A stretch of 64,000 nucleotides of DNA, taken from Streptomyces albus subsp. albus. Its GTDB lineage: Bacteria > Actinomycetota > Actinomycetes > Streptomycetales > Streptomycetaceae. Each line of letters opens with the position of its first letter. Positions within the stretch are counted from its first letter, which is position 1. The notes under the pieces were generated by a model, which was not told where the DNA came from, made no database searches, and saw only the letters and a list, made by a program, of their open reading frames with translations. Made by a program: the position numbers and the translations under genes. Below are positions 35,995 to 47,753 of this stretch, piece by piece. The stretch spans positions 186,001-250,000 of the forward strand of contig NZ_JODR01000001.1 of the NCBI RefSeq assembly GCF_000725885.1, read 5' to 3'.

Positions 35995-37152
35995 TCACTT
36001 CTTGGAGGGGTGCTTGGGACGCTGCGGGCCCTTGCGCTGCTGCCCGGTCTTCTTCTGACCGGACTTGCTCTGGGAGCCCTTCTGCGAGCCGGCCTTCTGA
36101 CCGGACTGGCCGGACTGGCCGGACTGGCCGGACTGCTTCTCGGCGGTCTTCGGGCCGGTCTTCTGCATGGAGTCGGCGGCCGAGGAGGACCCGCTCTTCT
36201 TGGCGCCCGCGGCGACCGGGCCGCCACCCTGGCGCTGCGACTTGCTCTGCCGCTTCGGCTGCTGACGGCGGGCACGGGCGGCCTCAACGGCCTCGCGGGC
36301 CTCGACCTCCTTCGGGTCCTCCTTCAGCTTGCCCTTGGCACGCAACCGCTCCTGGCGCTCCTTGAAGGCGCGGGAGCCGGGCGTCGGGTTCCGCTTGATG
36401 ACGTACATCTGCTGACCCAGCGTCCACACGTTGGTGGTCAGCCAGTAGACGAGGACACCCACGGGGAAGTTGATGCCGAAGACGGCGAACATGATGGGGA
36501 AGACGTACATCAGCATCTTCTGCTGCTGCATGAACGGCGTCTTCACCGTCAGGTCGACGTTCTTGGTCATCAGCTGGCGCTGCGTGTAGAACTGCGACGC
36601 CGACATCAGGACGATCATGATGACGGTCACGATGCGGACGTCGGTGAGGGAAGCGGCCAGCTCGCGCACCTGGTCGGCGCTGTCCATGAACTTCGCGGCG
36701 ATCGGGGCGCCGAAGATCTTGGCGTTACGGGCGCTGTCGACCTGCTCGGCGTTGAGCACGCCCACCGGCTTGTTCGACGCGATGTGGCTGAGCACCCGGA
36801 AGAGGGCGATGAAGAAGGGGGACTGCGCCAGGATCGGCAGGCAGCTGGAGAGCGGGTTGGTGCCCGTCTCCTTGTAGAGCTTCATCATCTCTTCGCTCTG
36901 GCGCTGCTTGTCGCTCTTGTAGCGCTCCTGGATCGCCTTCATCTTCGGCTGGAGCGCCTGCATGTTCCGCGTCGACTTGATCTGCTTCACGAAGAGCGGG
37001 ATCAGGCAGATCCGGATCAGTACCACCAGGAAGAAGATGGACAGACCCCAGGCCCAGCCGCTGTCCGGGTCGAAGACCAGGCCGAACAGTGAATGGAACT
37101 GGACAATGATCCAGGAGACAGCGGTATAGAGAGGACTCAGGATCGTGTCCAC
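35995..37152 (-). CDS. yidC: Membrane protein insertase YidC
   Basis: A 385-residue Oxa1/YidC insertase of the Gram-positive type without the large periplasmic domain. The first membrane segment is near residues 10-27, followed by [19 protein letters not shown] (about 36-54) with the conserved Arg in the groove, the cytoplasmic coiled-coil ([14 protein letters not shown]), and later helices to about 255. The remaining 125 residues are a basic, Gln/Ser/Lys-rich tail with a SGQ tandem (about 340-352). It lies four bases after yidD and before jag. The basic tail is expected to bind the ribosome. Confidence 0.96.
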   Translation of the reverse strand: MDTILSPLYTAVSWIIVQFHSLFGLVFDPDSGWAWGLSIFFLVVLIRICLIPLFVKQIKSTRNMQALQPKMKAIQERYKSDKQRQSEEMMKLYKETGTNPLSSCLPILAQSPFFIALFRVLSHIASNKPVGVLNAEQVDSARNAKIFGAPIAAKFMDSADQVRELAASLTDVRIVTVIMIVLMSASQFYTQRQLMTKNVDLTVKTPFMQQQKMLMYVFPIMFAVFGINFPVGVLVYWLTTNVWTLGQQMYVIKRNPTPGSRAFKERQERLRAKGKLKEDPKEVEAREAVEAARARRQQPKRQSKSQRQGGGPVAAGAKKSGSSSAADSMQKTGPKTAEKQSGQSGQSGQSGQKAGSQKGSQSKSGQKKTGQQRKGPQRPKHPSKK

Positions 37153-37155
37153 GAA

Positions 37156-37446
37156 TCAGGCTCCTTGGGCGTTGGACTGGGTCCGGTGCTGCTGCCAGCG
37201 GGAGCGGAGCCGCTGGTGCCATACCGGGTGCTTCCGGGCGGGGACATGGTCGACGCCACCGGGCGACCACGGGTTGCAGCGCAGAATGCGCCAGGCCGTC
37301 AGGGCGGTTCCCTTCACGGCGCCATGGCGGTGGATGGCCGTGTAGCCGTAGTGGGAGCACGACGGGTAGTACCGGCACACCGGGCCGAGCATCGGACTGA
37401 TCGTCCACTGGTACAGCTTGATCAACCACAGCAGCGGGTACTTCAC
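37156..37446 (-). CDS. yidD: Membrane protein insertion efficiency factor YidD
   Basis: A 96-residue member with the family core [27 protein letters not shown] (split here by residues 12-38), including the conserved CRYYPSCS, and [17 protein letters not shown] (about 53-69). A short amphipathic N-terminus sits on the membrane. The GTG start overlaps the rnpA stop by four bases, and yidC follows closely, the classic order. Confidence 0.95.
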   Translation of the reverse strand: MKYPLLWLIKLYQWTISPMLGPVCRYYPSCSHYGYTAIHRHGAVKGTALTAWRILRCNPWSPGGVDHVPARKHPVWHQRLRSRWQQHRTQSNAQGA

Positions 37447-37871
37447 TGTGCTCTCCCTCCCGGTTCGGGGCCGGGATTCCGGGGGCTGTCCCCCGGTTCG
37501 GCAGAGCGAGGGGACCCTTTGAGCAGCTTCCGCAGCGCGACATCCAGATCACGGACCAGCTCCGCGTGGTCCGCCTCTCCCGCGCCGGGCAGCGCCCGTA
37601 CGACAACCAGGCTACCTGCGGGCAGCTGGTACAGGCGTTCGCGCACGAGATGCCGCAGGCGCCGTTTCACACGGTTACGGATCACCGCGTTGCCCACGGC
37701 CTTGCTCACGACGAAACCCGCACGCGTCGGGGGGACCTCTCCCCCCGACGCGTGCGGGTCCGTTCGACTGCGTAGGTGGACGACGAGGAGCGGGCGTCCG
37801 GCCCGGCGCCCTCGGCGTACCGCGGTCGCGAAGTCCTCGCGCCGCCTCAGCCGGTTCTCGGTAGGCAGCAC
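37443..37871 (-). CDS. rnpA: Ribonuclease P protein component
   Basis: A 142-residue basic protein that assists RNase P RNA in 5' maturation of tRNAs. The N-terminal [19 protein letters not shown] (about 7-25) and the RNR signature [20 protein letters not shown] (about 59-78) are intact. The C-terminus has a nonconserved Pro/Gly-rich extension. It starts at GTG 37871, 24 bases after rpmH, and overlaps yidD. Confidence 0.96.
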   Translation of the reverse strand: MLPTENRLRRREDFATAVRRGRRAGRPLLVVHLRSRTDPHASGGEVPPTRAGFVVSKAVGNAVIRNRVKRRLRHLVRERLYQLPAGSLVVVRALPGAGEADHAELVRDLDVALRKLLKGSPRSAEPGDSPRNPGPEPGGRAQ

Positions 37872-37895
37872 GTCATGGACCTGTGGTCAGGCTGC

Positions 37896-38033
37896 TCAGG
37901 CCGACAGGCGGGCGCGACCCTTGCTGCGGCGGTTCGCGATGATCGCGCGGCCGGCACGGGTCCGCATGCGCAGCCGGAAGCCGTGGGTCTTCGCGCGGCG
38001 GCGGTTGTTCGGCTGGAAGGTGCGCTTGCTCAC
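37896..38033 (-). CDS. rpmH: 50S ribosomal protein bL34
   Basis: A 45-residue, very basic protein starting at GTG 38033: [19 protein letters not shown] at the start and SKGRARLSA at the end, the standard bL34 sequence. AGGAG lies upstream. It is the first gene of the leftward operon rpmH-rnpA-yidD-yidC-jag-rsmG. Confidence 0.98.
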   Translation of the reverse strand: MSKRTFQPNNRRRAKTHGFRLRMRTRAGRAIIANRRSKGRARLSA

Positions 38034-38488
38034 TCGGGGGCTCCTGGGTGCTTCGAGTCCCACGGGCGACCGCGGGACTGGGTGTGGGGAGTCGACCGGC
38101 TGTCACCGTGCGCCCACGAGTAGCTCGCAACGCCCGAGTGTGCACCGCTTCATGATCGTCCGGTGGAACCAGCTGATCTTGCCCATCGGAGGCAGGCGGC
38201 AGCAGCCGTCGACACTCGACCTGGTTAAGGTACGCGCGCCTACGCCATCCGGTCAAACCAGCACCGGCGGGGCACCCCGGCCACGGTACGGGCCACTGCA
38301 CTCGTACACAGCCTGTGGACAACGACTTGAACGCGACAGGGCCGCGTGACTACCGTGGCCGAACTTCCTTTCCTTCCCGACCGTCCCGAGAACCACACAT
38401 GAGTGGGACTGCGTGGGATCCGGTCGATCACCGAGCGACCGTCACACTGTGAGTGACCCGTCACCAAGCGAGTGAGAGAGCGTGCCCC
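38034..38488. promoter_or_regulatory. rpmH-dnaA divergent intergenic region with a DnaA box
   Basis: 455 bases without a gene. An exact DnaA box (TTGTCCACA on the minus strand, 38314-38322) lies 167 bases before the dnaA start, which fits autoregulation of dnaA as known in Streptomyces. Promoters for both rpmH and dnaA must lie here, but I could not assign -10/-35 elements with confidence. Confidence 0.7.
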
Positions 38489-40510
38489 GTGGCTGACCTA
38501 CCTGCCGATCTTGCCGCAGTGTGGCCACGGGTGCTGGAACAGCTGCTCCGCGAGGGTCAGGGCGTCGAGGCGAAGGACCAGCGGTGGCTGCGGGACTGCC
38601 AGCCGCTGGTACTGGTGTCGGGCACGGCCCTGCTCGGCGTGCCGAACGAGTACGCGAAGGGGGTCCTGGAGGGCCGCCTCGCCCCGCTGATCACCGAGGC
38701 CCTCAGCCGGGAGTGCCAGCAGCCCATCCGGCTCGCGATCACCGTGACAGGGCCCGCACCGGAAGCACCCACTCCGCCGGCCCCGCAGACCCCTTCCATC
38801 CCCTCGCCCACCCCCGCGCCCGAGCAGCAGCACCAGCAGCACCAGCCGCCGCAGCGCGAGGGCTCGTACGAGGTGGGGTACGACACATACCCGCCGCGTG
38901 AGACGTACGAGTCCTACGAACAGCGCGGTGACCACGGCGGACCCCCGCACGGTTCCGGACCCGGCCCCCAGCAGAACCCGCAGAACCCGCAGAGCCCGCG
39001 GGAGCCGCAGGGGCAGCAGCAGGGCCAGCCGGAGCGCTACGAGCAGCCCGACCGTTTCGAGCAGTACGAGAACCGGGAGATGCCCGGCGCCCGCTCCGCG
39101 TACCAGGACTACGCGCAGAGCCCGCTGCCCGCACCGGGCCCCGGGTCCTGGCAGCAGCAGCAGCGACGCGACCCGTACGCCCCGCAGCACCAGCAGCGGC
39201 ACCAGCCCTACGACCACCGGCAGCAGGGCGGGTACGAGCAGCAGTCCCCCTACGACCAGCAGCCGTACGAGCAGCAGGGCTACGACCAGCAGAACTACGA
39301 GCAGCAGTCGTACGAGCCCTATGAGCAGCAGCACCAGCAGCGGCCCCGTCCGCAGGTGCCGCCGCAGGGCCGGCCGCCCGCCCCGCACTACGACAGCCCG
39401 TCCCAGCTGCCCGCGCCCAGCGGGGCTCCGGGCCCGCTGGCCGCACAGCCCGCGCCGGCGACCGGACCGGGCGAGCCGACGGCGCGGCTGAACCCGAAGT
39501 ACCTCTTCGACACGTTCGTGATCGGCGCCTCGAACCGGTTCGCGCACGCCGCGGCGGTCGCCGTGGCCGAGGCGCCGGCCAAGGCGTACAACCCGCTGTT
39601 CATCTACGGCGAGTCCGGGCTGGGCAAGACGCACCTGCTGCACGCCATCGGGCACTACGCGCGCAGCCTCTACCCGGGCACGCGGGTGCGGTACGTCAGC
39701 TCGGAGGAGTTCACCAACGAGTTCATCAACTCCATCCGCGACGGCAAGGCGGACGCGTTCCGCAAGCGCTACCGCGACATGGACATCCTGCTCGTCGACG
39801 ACGTCCAGTTCCTGGCGGACAAGGAATCGACGCAGGAGGAGTTCTTCCACACCTTCAACACCCTGCACAACGCGAACAAGCAGATCGTGCTCTCCAGCGA
39901 CCGGCCGCCCAAGGCCCTGGAGACGCTGGAGGACCGGCTGCGCAACCGGTTCGAGTGGGGTCTGATCACCGATGTGCAGCCGCCCGAGCTGGAGACGCGC
40001 ATCGCGATCCTCCGCAAGAAGGCGGTGCAGGAACAGCTCAACGCGCCTCCCGAGGTGCTGGAGTTCATCGCCTCGCGCATCTCCCGCAACATCCGTGAGC
40101 TGGAGGGCGCCCTGATCCGGGTGACGGCCTTCGCGAGCCTCAACCGGCAGCCGGTGGACCTGGGCCTGACGGAGATCGTGCTCAAGGACCTGATCCCCGG
40201 CGGTGAGGACGCCACGCCGGAGATCACCGCCCCGGCCATCATGGCCGCCACGGCCGACTACTTCGGGCTGACGGTGGACGATCTGTGCGGTTCCTCGCGC
40301 AGCCGGGTGCTGGTGACGGCTCGGCAGATCGCCATGTACCTGTGCCGGGAGCTGACCGATCTGTCGCTGCCGAAGATCGGCGGCCAGTTCGGCGGGCGCG
40401 ACCACACGACGGTCATGCACGCCGACCGGAAGATCCGCGCCCTGATGGCCGAGCGGCGCTCCATCTACAACCAGGTCACCGAGCTGACCAACCGCATCAA
40501 GAACGGCTGA
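38489..40510 (+). CDS. dnaA: Chromosomal replication initiator DnaA
   Basis: A 673-residue initiator, long because domain II is expanded. Domain I is about residues 1-85 ([20 protein letters not shown]). Domain II (about 90-330) is Gln/Pro/Tyr-rich with repeats of the YEQQ/YDQQ type. The AAA+ domain III has [20 protein letters not shown] (Walker A, about 368-387) and [10 protein letters not shown] (Walker B, about 432-441). Domain IV has [16 protein letters not shown] (about 632-647), which reads the DnaA box. GTG 38489 is the start used. A strong terminator follows, then oriC. Confidence 0.98.
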   Translation: MADLPADLAAVWPRVLEQLLREGQGVEAKDQRWLRDCQPLVLVSGTALLGVPNEYAKGVLEGRLAPLITEALSRECQQPIRLAITVTGPAPEAPTPPAPQTPSIPSPTPAPEQQHQQHQPPQREGSYEVGYDTYPPRETYESYEQRGDHGGPPHGSGPGPQQNPQNPQSPREPQGQQQGQPERYEQPDRFEQYENREMPGARSAYQDYAQSPLPAPGPGSWQQQQRRDPYAPQHQQRHQPYDHRQQGGYEQQSPYDQQPYEQQGYDQQNYEQQSYEPYEQQHQQRPRPQVPPQGRPPAPHYDSPSQLPAPSGAPGPLAAQPAPATGPGEPTARLNPKYLFDTFVIGASNRFAHAAAVAVAEAPAKAYNPLFIYGESGLGKTHLLHAIGHYARSLYPGTRVRYVSSEEFTNEFINSIRDGKADAFRKRYRDMDILLVDDVQFLADKESTQEEFFHTFNTLHNANKQIVLSSDRPPKALETLEDRLRNRFEWGLITDVQPPELETRIAILRKKAVQEQLNAPPEVLEFIASRISRNIRELEGALIRVTAFASLNRQPVDLGLTEIVLKDLIPGGEDATPEITAPAIMAATADYFGLTVDDLCGSSRSRVLVTARQIAMYLCRELTDLSLPKIGGQFGGRDHTTVMHADRKIRALMAERRSIYNQVTELTNRIKNG

Positions 40511-40567
40511 CAGAACGGCTAGCAGAACGGCTGACGGCCGGCTGACGGCCGCCTGAGCGCCGTACCG

Positions 40568-40595
40568 GGCCCCCGGGGAGAGCTCCCCGGGGGCC
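40568..40595 (+). terminator. Terminator of dnaA
   Basis: A 13-bp perfect stem (GGCCCCCGGGGAG at 40568-40580 with its inverse at 40583-40595), two-base loop, followed by TTT. It insulates oriC from dnaA transcription. Confidence 0.88.
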
Positions 40596-40599
40596 TTTC

Positions 40600-41280
40600 G
40601 CTGTTCGAATCGGGGGTCGTCGGCCGCCTCGGTCCACAGGAAACGGCGGTTTGCCGCGTCCACACCTTGGGGACCTTTCCGGTTGTCCCAAGGGCGTCCA
40701 CAACAGCCCCCTCGGGAGGCCGGTTCACCCAGGTCACCCGGCTGTGTACTTGTGGGCTCGCGTCGTCCACAGCTGTGGAGGGGCGCCGGGCTCCGCGGCG
40801 GCGCTTCGGCTTGTCCACCGCCCGCCCACAGGAAACGGCCTGTTTTCCCCAGTGATCAGGCACTTCTCCACAGAGCTGTCCACTGTTCGGCAACGCAACG
40901 CGCCCGCTCACTGCTCCGAGTGAAAGCGGTCACATCGAGACCGAGGATTGGGCTGTGGGAAAGGTGGGTAAAACTGTGGGCGCAGCTGTGGGGAAACCCC
41001 CTCTTCCTGTGGGCGGGGTGTGGGCAACTTTTCGGCGTCCACAGCGACCCCCCGTTCCTCCACGGCTCCACCCACAGGCGCGGTGGACAAAATCTCGGCT
41101 CTGAGCTGCGGAAACGGGCTTTTCCACGGTTTCCACAAGCCCTACTACTACGACCACACAGAGAGAGCTCGGGATTCGTTTCGAAGTCGGGGCTGTGCAC
41201 AACTCGGCGCCGAGCGCCTCGCGGCGGATCGCTCCGACTTGACCCGTGCCCGCACTCGCTGTCGGTCCCGTGCGTCAGAC
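40600..41280. other. oriC: oriC: chromosomal replication origin with DnaA-box clusters
   Basis: The 820-base dnaA-dnaN gap holds at least 15 boxes within two mismatches of TTGTCCACA. Plus strand: 40630, 40656, 40683, 40694, 40763 (TCGTCCACA), 40811 (TTGTCCACC), 40864 (TTCTCCACA), 40876, 41035, 41129. Minus strand: 40954, 40987, 41019 (TTGCCCACA), 41082 (TTGTCCACC), 41194 (TTGTGCACA). All positions are first bases of the 9-mers. Boxes left of 40.9 kb mostly point rightward and those right of it mostly leftward, the two-cluster layout known for Streptomyces origins. A classical AT-rich unwinding element is not obvious; 41140-41160 is the least GC-rich stretch. Confidence 0.95.
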
Positions 41281-41330
41281 TGGTCCCCGGCAACAGCACG
41301 AGCGACGGCAGCAGCGGGAGGCGGCTGAAG

Positions 41331-42461
41331 GTGAAGATCCGGGTTGAACGCGATGTCCTCGCGGAGGCGGTGGCGTGGACGGCGAAGAGCCTCCCCGCCC
41401 GCCCGCCGGTGCCTGTCCTCGCGGGCCTTCTGCTGAAGGCCGACGACAGTGCCCTGAGCCTGTCCGGCTTCGACTACGAGGTGTCGGCGCGGGTCTCGGT
41501 CGACGCGGAGGTCGAGGAGGAGGGCACCGTCCTGGTCTCCGGCCGGCTGCTGGCCGACATCTGCCGCGCCCTCCCCAACCGGCCGGTGGAGATCTCCACA
41601 GACGGTGTACGGGCGACGGTGGTCTGCGGCTCCTCGCGGTTCACCCTGCACACCCTCCCGGTGGAGGAGTACCCGGCGCTGCCCGAGATGCCGTCGGCCA
41701 CCGGCACCGTGCCGGGTGAGGTCTTCGCCGCCGCCGCCCAGCAGGTCGCCATCGCGGCCGGCCGGGACGACACCCTCCCGGTGCTGACCGGTGTGCGCAT
41801 CGAGATCGAGGGCGACACCGTCACCCTGGCCTCCACCGACCGCTACCGCTTCGCCGTCCGCGAGTTCCTGTGGAAGCCGGAGACGCCCGACGCCTCCGCG
41901 GTGGCCCTGGTGCCCGCGAAGACGCTGCTGGACACCGCGAAGTCGCTCAGCGGCGGGGACCACGTCACGCTCGCGCTGTCCGGCTCGGGGTCCGGCGAGG
42001 GGCTCATCGGTTTCGAGGGCGCGGGCCGGCGGACGACGACGCGGCTGCTGGAGGGCGATCTGCCCAAGTACCGCACGCTGTTCCCGACGGAGTTCAACTC
42101 CGTCGCCGTGATCGAGACGGCGCCGTTCGTGGAGGCCGTCAAGCGTGTCGCGCTCGTCGCGGAGCGCAACACCCCGGTGCGGCTCAGCTTCGAGCAGGGC
42201 GTCCTCACCCTGGAGGCGGGCTCCAGCGACGACGCACAGGCTGTGGAGCGCGTCGACGCCGACCTGGAGGGCGAGGACATCTCGATCGCCTTCAACCCCG
42301 GGTTCCTGCTGGAGGGGCTGAGCGCGATCGACGCTCCGGTGGCGCAGCTGTCGTTCACGACGTCCACCAAGCCGGCGCTGCTGAGCGGGCGCCCGGCGAA
42401 GGACGCCGAGGCGGACGAGTCGTACAAGTACCTGATCATGCCGGTCCGCCTCTCCGGCTGA
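41331..42461 (+). CDS. dnaN: DNA polymerase III sliding clamp, beta subunit
   Basis: A 376-residue three-domain clamp. MKIRVERDVLAEAVAW at the start (GTG 41331), the central TLPVLTGVRIEIEGDTVTLASTDRYR (split at about 148-173), and the C-terminal SYKYLIMPVRLSG (about 364-376) are standard. The ring tethers the polymerase and recruits other replication factors. GGGAGG lies upstream. The longer open frame into oriC is excluded. It is the first gene after the origin on the right. Confidence 0.98.
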   Translation: MKIRVERDVLAEAVAWTAKSLPARPPVPVLAGLLLKADDSALSLSGFDYEVSARVSVDAEVEEEGTVLVSGRLLADICRALPNRPVEISTDGVRATVVCGSSRFTLHTLPVEEYPALPEMPSATGTVPGEVFAAAAQQVAIAAGRDDTLPVLTGVRIEIEGDTVTLASTDRYRFAVREFLWKPETPDASAVALVPAKTLLDTAKSLSGGDHVTLALSGSGSGEGLIGFEGAGRRTTTRLLEGDLPKYRTLFPTEFNSVAVIETAPFVEAVKRVALVAERNTPVRLSFEQGVLTLEAGSSDDAQAVERVDADLEGEDISIAFNPGFLLEGLSAIDAPVAQLSFTTSTKPALLSGRPAKDAEADESYKYLIMPVRLSG

Positions 42462-42630
42462 GCCTGCCGCCCGGCCCTGGGTGCCGTCGCCCGCCGCGGG
42501 CCGGCGGTGCGCCCTCTTCCGCGGCCGTCGGCGGGAGGTACCGCCGTTCCGCCCTGCGGAAGAGCTGCTCACAACCCTTGGGCGTAGGGTCGAAACAGTA
42601 CGAAAACGTTCGGATCCGTAAGGGGCAGTG

Positions 42631-43554
42631 ATGGAGCTCGGTCTGGTCGGTCTCGGGAAGATGGGCGGGAACATGCGGGAACGCATCCGCCGAGGGGGCC
42701 ACACGGTCATCGGGTATGACCGGAATCCGGACGTCGCGGATGTCGGCAGCCTCAAGGAGATGGTCGACTCGCTCAGCGGGCCGCGCGTGGTGTGGGTGAT
42801 GGTCCCGGCGGGTGCCGCCACCCAGTCGACCATCGACGAGCTGGGCGAGCTGCTCTCCCCCGGCGACCTGGTGGTCGACGGCGGCAACTCGCGCTGGACC
42901 GACGACGAGAAGCACGCCGAGGAGCTGAAGGCCAAGGGCATCGGCTTCGTGGACTGCGGCGTCTCCGGCGGCGTATGGGGCCTGGAGAACGGCTACGCGC
43001 TGATGTACGGCGGTTCCACCGAGGACGTGGCGAAGGTCCAGCCGATCTTCGACGCGCTCAAGCCGGAGGGCGAGTTCGGCTCGGTCCACGCGGGCAAGGT
43101 GGGTGCGGGCCACTTCGCGAAGATGGTCCACAACGGCATCGAGTACGCCATGATGCAGGCCTTCGCCGAGGGCTGGGAGCTGCTGGAGGCCGCCGACTCG
43201 GTGACCGACGTGCGGGAGGTCTTCCGCTCCTGGCAGGAGGGCACCGTCATCCGCTCCTGGCTGCTGGACCTGGCGGTCAAGGCCCTGGACAGCGACGAGC
43301 ACCTGGAGCAGCTGCGCGGCTACGCGGCCGACTCGGGCGAGGGCCGCTGGACGGTCGAGGCCGCGATCGACAACGCGGTGCCGCTGCCGGCGATCACCGC
43401 GTCGCTGTTCGCCCGGTTCTCCTCCCGGCAGGAGGACTCCCCGCAGATGAAGATGATCGCCGCGCTGCGCAACCAGTTCGGCGGCCACGCGGTCACCGCC
43501 GCCGGCAAGGGCGGTGCGCAGGGCTCCGACGTCACGCCGCCCACGGGGGGCTGA
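42631..43554 (+). CDS. gnd: 6-phosphogluconate dehydrogenase (decarboxylating), short type
   Basis: A 307-residue enzyme that oxidises 6-phosphogluconate to ribulose 5-phosphate and CO2. The dinucleotide fold is [13 protein letters not shown] (about residues 3-15), [14 protein letters not shown] (about 81-94), [18 protein letters not shown] (about 111-128) and the catalytic [16 protein letters not shown] (about 156-171) are present. The length places it in the short form often preferring NAD+. ATG 42631 has AGGGG upstream. It lies between dnaN and recF, an arrangement characteristic of Streptomyces. Confidence 0.96.
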   Translation: MELGLVGLGKMGGNMRERIRRGGHTVIGYDRNPDVADVGSLKEMVDSLSGPRVVWVMVPAGAATQSTIDELGELLSPGDLVVDGGNSRWTDDEKHAEELKAKGIGFVDCGVSGGVWGLENGYALMYGGSTEDVAKVQPIFDALKPEGEFGSVHAGKVGAGHFAKMVHNGIEYAMMQAFAEGWELLEAADSVTDVREVFRSWQEGTVIRSWLLDLAVKALDSDEHLEQLRGYAADSGEGRWTVEAAIDNAVPLPAITASLFARFSSRQEDSPQMKMIAALRNQFGGHAVTAAGKGGAQGSDVTPPTGG

Positions 43555-43564
43555 CAGCGCACCG

Positions 43565-44680
43565 ATGCACGTCACGCATCTCTCGCTCGCCGATTTCCGG
43601 TCGTACGCCCGGGCCGAGGTGCCGCTCGGTCCGGGCGTGACCGCGTTCCTCGGGCCGAACGGCCAGGGCAAGACGAATCTGGTGGAGGCCGTCGGCTATC
43701 TGGCGACGCTCGGCAGCCATCGGGTCGCCGCGGACGCGCCGCTGGTGCGCTCGGGAGCCCTGCGGGCCGTCGTCCGTGCCCAGGTGCGGCAGGGCGAACG
43801 GGAGCAGCTGGTCGAGCTGGAGCTGAACCCGGGGAAGGCCAACCGGGCGCGGATCAACCGTTCGTCGCAGGTGCGGCCCCGTGACGTGCTGGGCATCGTG
43901 CGGACCGTGCTGTTCGCGCCGGAGGACCTGGCGCTTGTCAAGGGTGATCCGGGTGAGCGGCGCCGGTTCGTGGACGAGCTGGTGACGGCCCGGGCCCCGC
44001 GGATGGCGGGGGTGCGCTCGGACTACGAGCGGGTGCTCAAGCAGCGCAACAGTCTGCTGAAGTCGGCGGCGATGGCCCGCCGGCACGGCGGCCGGGCCAT
44101 GGATCTGTCCACGCTCGATGTGTGGGACCAGCATCTGGCCAGGTCCGGGGCGGAGCTGCTGGCGCAGCGGCTGGACCTGCTGGCCGTGCTGGGCCCGCTG
44201 GCGGACAAGGCGTACGAGCGGCTGGCGCCGGGCGGGGGCCCGGTCGCCTTCGAGTACCGGGGCCCGGTGGTGGGCGCCTCCCGCGAGGAGCTGTACACGG
44301 GGCTGCTGGCAGCGCTCGGTGAGGCCCGCAAGCAGGAGATCGAGCGCGGGGTGACCCTGGTGGGTCCGCACCGGGACGATGTGCTGCTGCGGCTGGGGGA
44401 GCTGCCCGCGAAGGGGTATGCGAGCCACGGCGAGTCCTGGTCGTACGCGCTGGCGCTGCGGCTGGCCGCCTACGAGCTGCTCAAGAGCGAGGGGCACGAG
44501 CCGGTGCTGATCCTGGACGACGTGTTCGCCGAGCTGGACGCGCGCCGCCGCTCCCGGCTGGCCGAGCTGGTCGCCCCGGCCGAGCAGGTGCTGGTCACGG
44601 CGGCGGTGCCCGAGGACGTGCCCGAGGGGCTTGAGGGCGCCCGCTTCACGGTGGCGGACGGGGAGGTGGCCCCGGCGTGA
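43565..44680 (+). CDS. recF: DNA replication/repair protein RecF
   Basis: A 371-residue SMC-like ATPase that loads RecA at gaps. The Walker A motif is [20 protein letters not shown] (about 30-49), the signature region [19 protein letters not shown] (about 291-309) and Walker [17 protein letters not shown] (about 317-332) follow. Normal length. It starts 10 bases after gnd and overlaps the next gene by four bases. Confidence 0.97.
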   Translation: MHVTHLSLADFRSYARAEVPLGPGVTAFLGPNGQGKTNLVEAVGYLATLGSHRVAADAPLVRSGALRAVVRAQVRQGEREQLVELELNPGKANRARINRSSQVRPRDVLGIVRTVLFAPEDLALVKGDPGERRRFVDELVTARAPRMAGVRSDYERVLKQRNSLLKSAAMARRHGGRAMDLSTLDVWDQHLARSGAELLAQRLDLLAVLGPLADKAYERLAPGGGPVAFEYRGPVVGASREELYTGLLAALGEARKQEIERGVTLVGPHRDDVLLRLGELPAKGYASHGESWSYALALRLAAYELLKSEGHEPVLILDDVFAELDARRRSRLAELVAPAEQVLVTAAVPEDVPEGLEGARFTVADGEVAPA

Positions 44681-45207
44681 GCGACGGGTCGCCGGAGAAG
44701 GAGACCCCGGCCCGCGGGGTGGATCTCGCGCGGGTGGCGTTGCGGGCGGCCAGGGAGCAGGCGCGGGCCCGTGGTGCGGAGGCGCAGCAGCGGCGGCAGG
44801 CCCGCCGGGGCGGTGGGCTGCGTTCGGGGGCCCGGCGGGACGGTCGTGACCCGTTGCCGCTGGGTGCGGCGGTGAGCCGCCTGATCGCGGAGCGCGGCTG
44901 GGAGACCCCGGCCGCGGTCGGTGGGGTGATGGGCCGCTGGCCGCAGCTGGTGGGCCCGCAGGTCGCCCAGCACTGCGAGCCCCAGCACTACGACGAGGAG
45001 GAGCGCACGTTGCTGGTGCGCTGCGATTCGACGGCGTGGGCGACGCAGTTGCGGCTGCTGGCTCCGCGGCTGGTGGCCCGGCTGAACGAGGACCTGGGCC
45101 ACGGCACGGTGAAGGTGATCAAGGTGCGGGGTCCGGAGGCGCCGCGCAGGGGGTACGGACCCTTGCGGGCACCGGGCAGCAGGGGGCCGGGGGACACCTA
45201 CGGGTGA
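44677..45207 (+). CDS. dciA: DUF721 protein, DciA-like helicase operator
   Basis: A 176-residue basic protein. The N-terminal 60 residues are Arg/Ala/Gly-rich. The DUF721 domain (about 70-150) contains [20 protein letters not shown] (about 83-102) and [21 protein letters not shown]721 proteins of the DciA group help load or regulate DnaB in bacteria without DnaC, and the mycobacterial homologue lies at the same place between recF and gyrB. GTG 44677 overlaps the recF stop. The DnaB-loading role here is inference from the family. Confidence 0.9.
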   Translation: MSDGSPEKETPARGVDLARVALRAAREQARARGAEAQQRRQARRGGGLRSGARRDGRDPLPLGAAVSRLIAERGWETPAAVGGVMGRWPQLVGPQVAQHCEPQHYDEEERTLLVRCDSTAWATQLRLLAPRLVARLNEDLGHGTVKVIKVRGPEAPRRGYGPLRAPGSRGPGDTYG

Positions 45208-45286
45208 GGGCCGGGAGGGGGTCGTCGCGGTGTGTGTGCGGACCGGAACTGATGGAGACCGGCCGAAGCGCTCAGTGCCACTGTGA

Positions 45287-47572
<2,286 letters not shown>

Positions 47573-47683
47573 TCGGAGGCGCCGGCCGAACTGGTCGCCC
47601 AGCCTTCCCCGGCCTTCGGACGGGAGGGCCCCGGACCCACGCCCCTTCCGGCTTCGGCCGGCAGGAGCCCCCAGGCCGGTCGC

Positions 47684-47715
47684 CGCCGCGGCGGGAGAGT
47701 TCTCCCGCCGCGGCG
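47684..47715. terminator. 15-bp hairpin between gyrB and gyrA
   Basis: CGCCGCGGCGGGAGA (47684-47698) is exactly inverted at 47701-47715 with a two-base loop. It could terminate or attenuate gyrB transcripts before gyrA, 38 bases upstream of the gyrA start. Confidence 0.65.
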
Positions 47716-47753
47716 CCCGACGGCCGTACAGACACGAGGACTTGAACTGAGCC

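Noticed and set aside
40683..41330. N-terminal extension of dnaN into oriC
   Set aside because: The translated part is encoded by DnaA boxes; the beta clamp starts at GTG 41331 as in the family.
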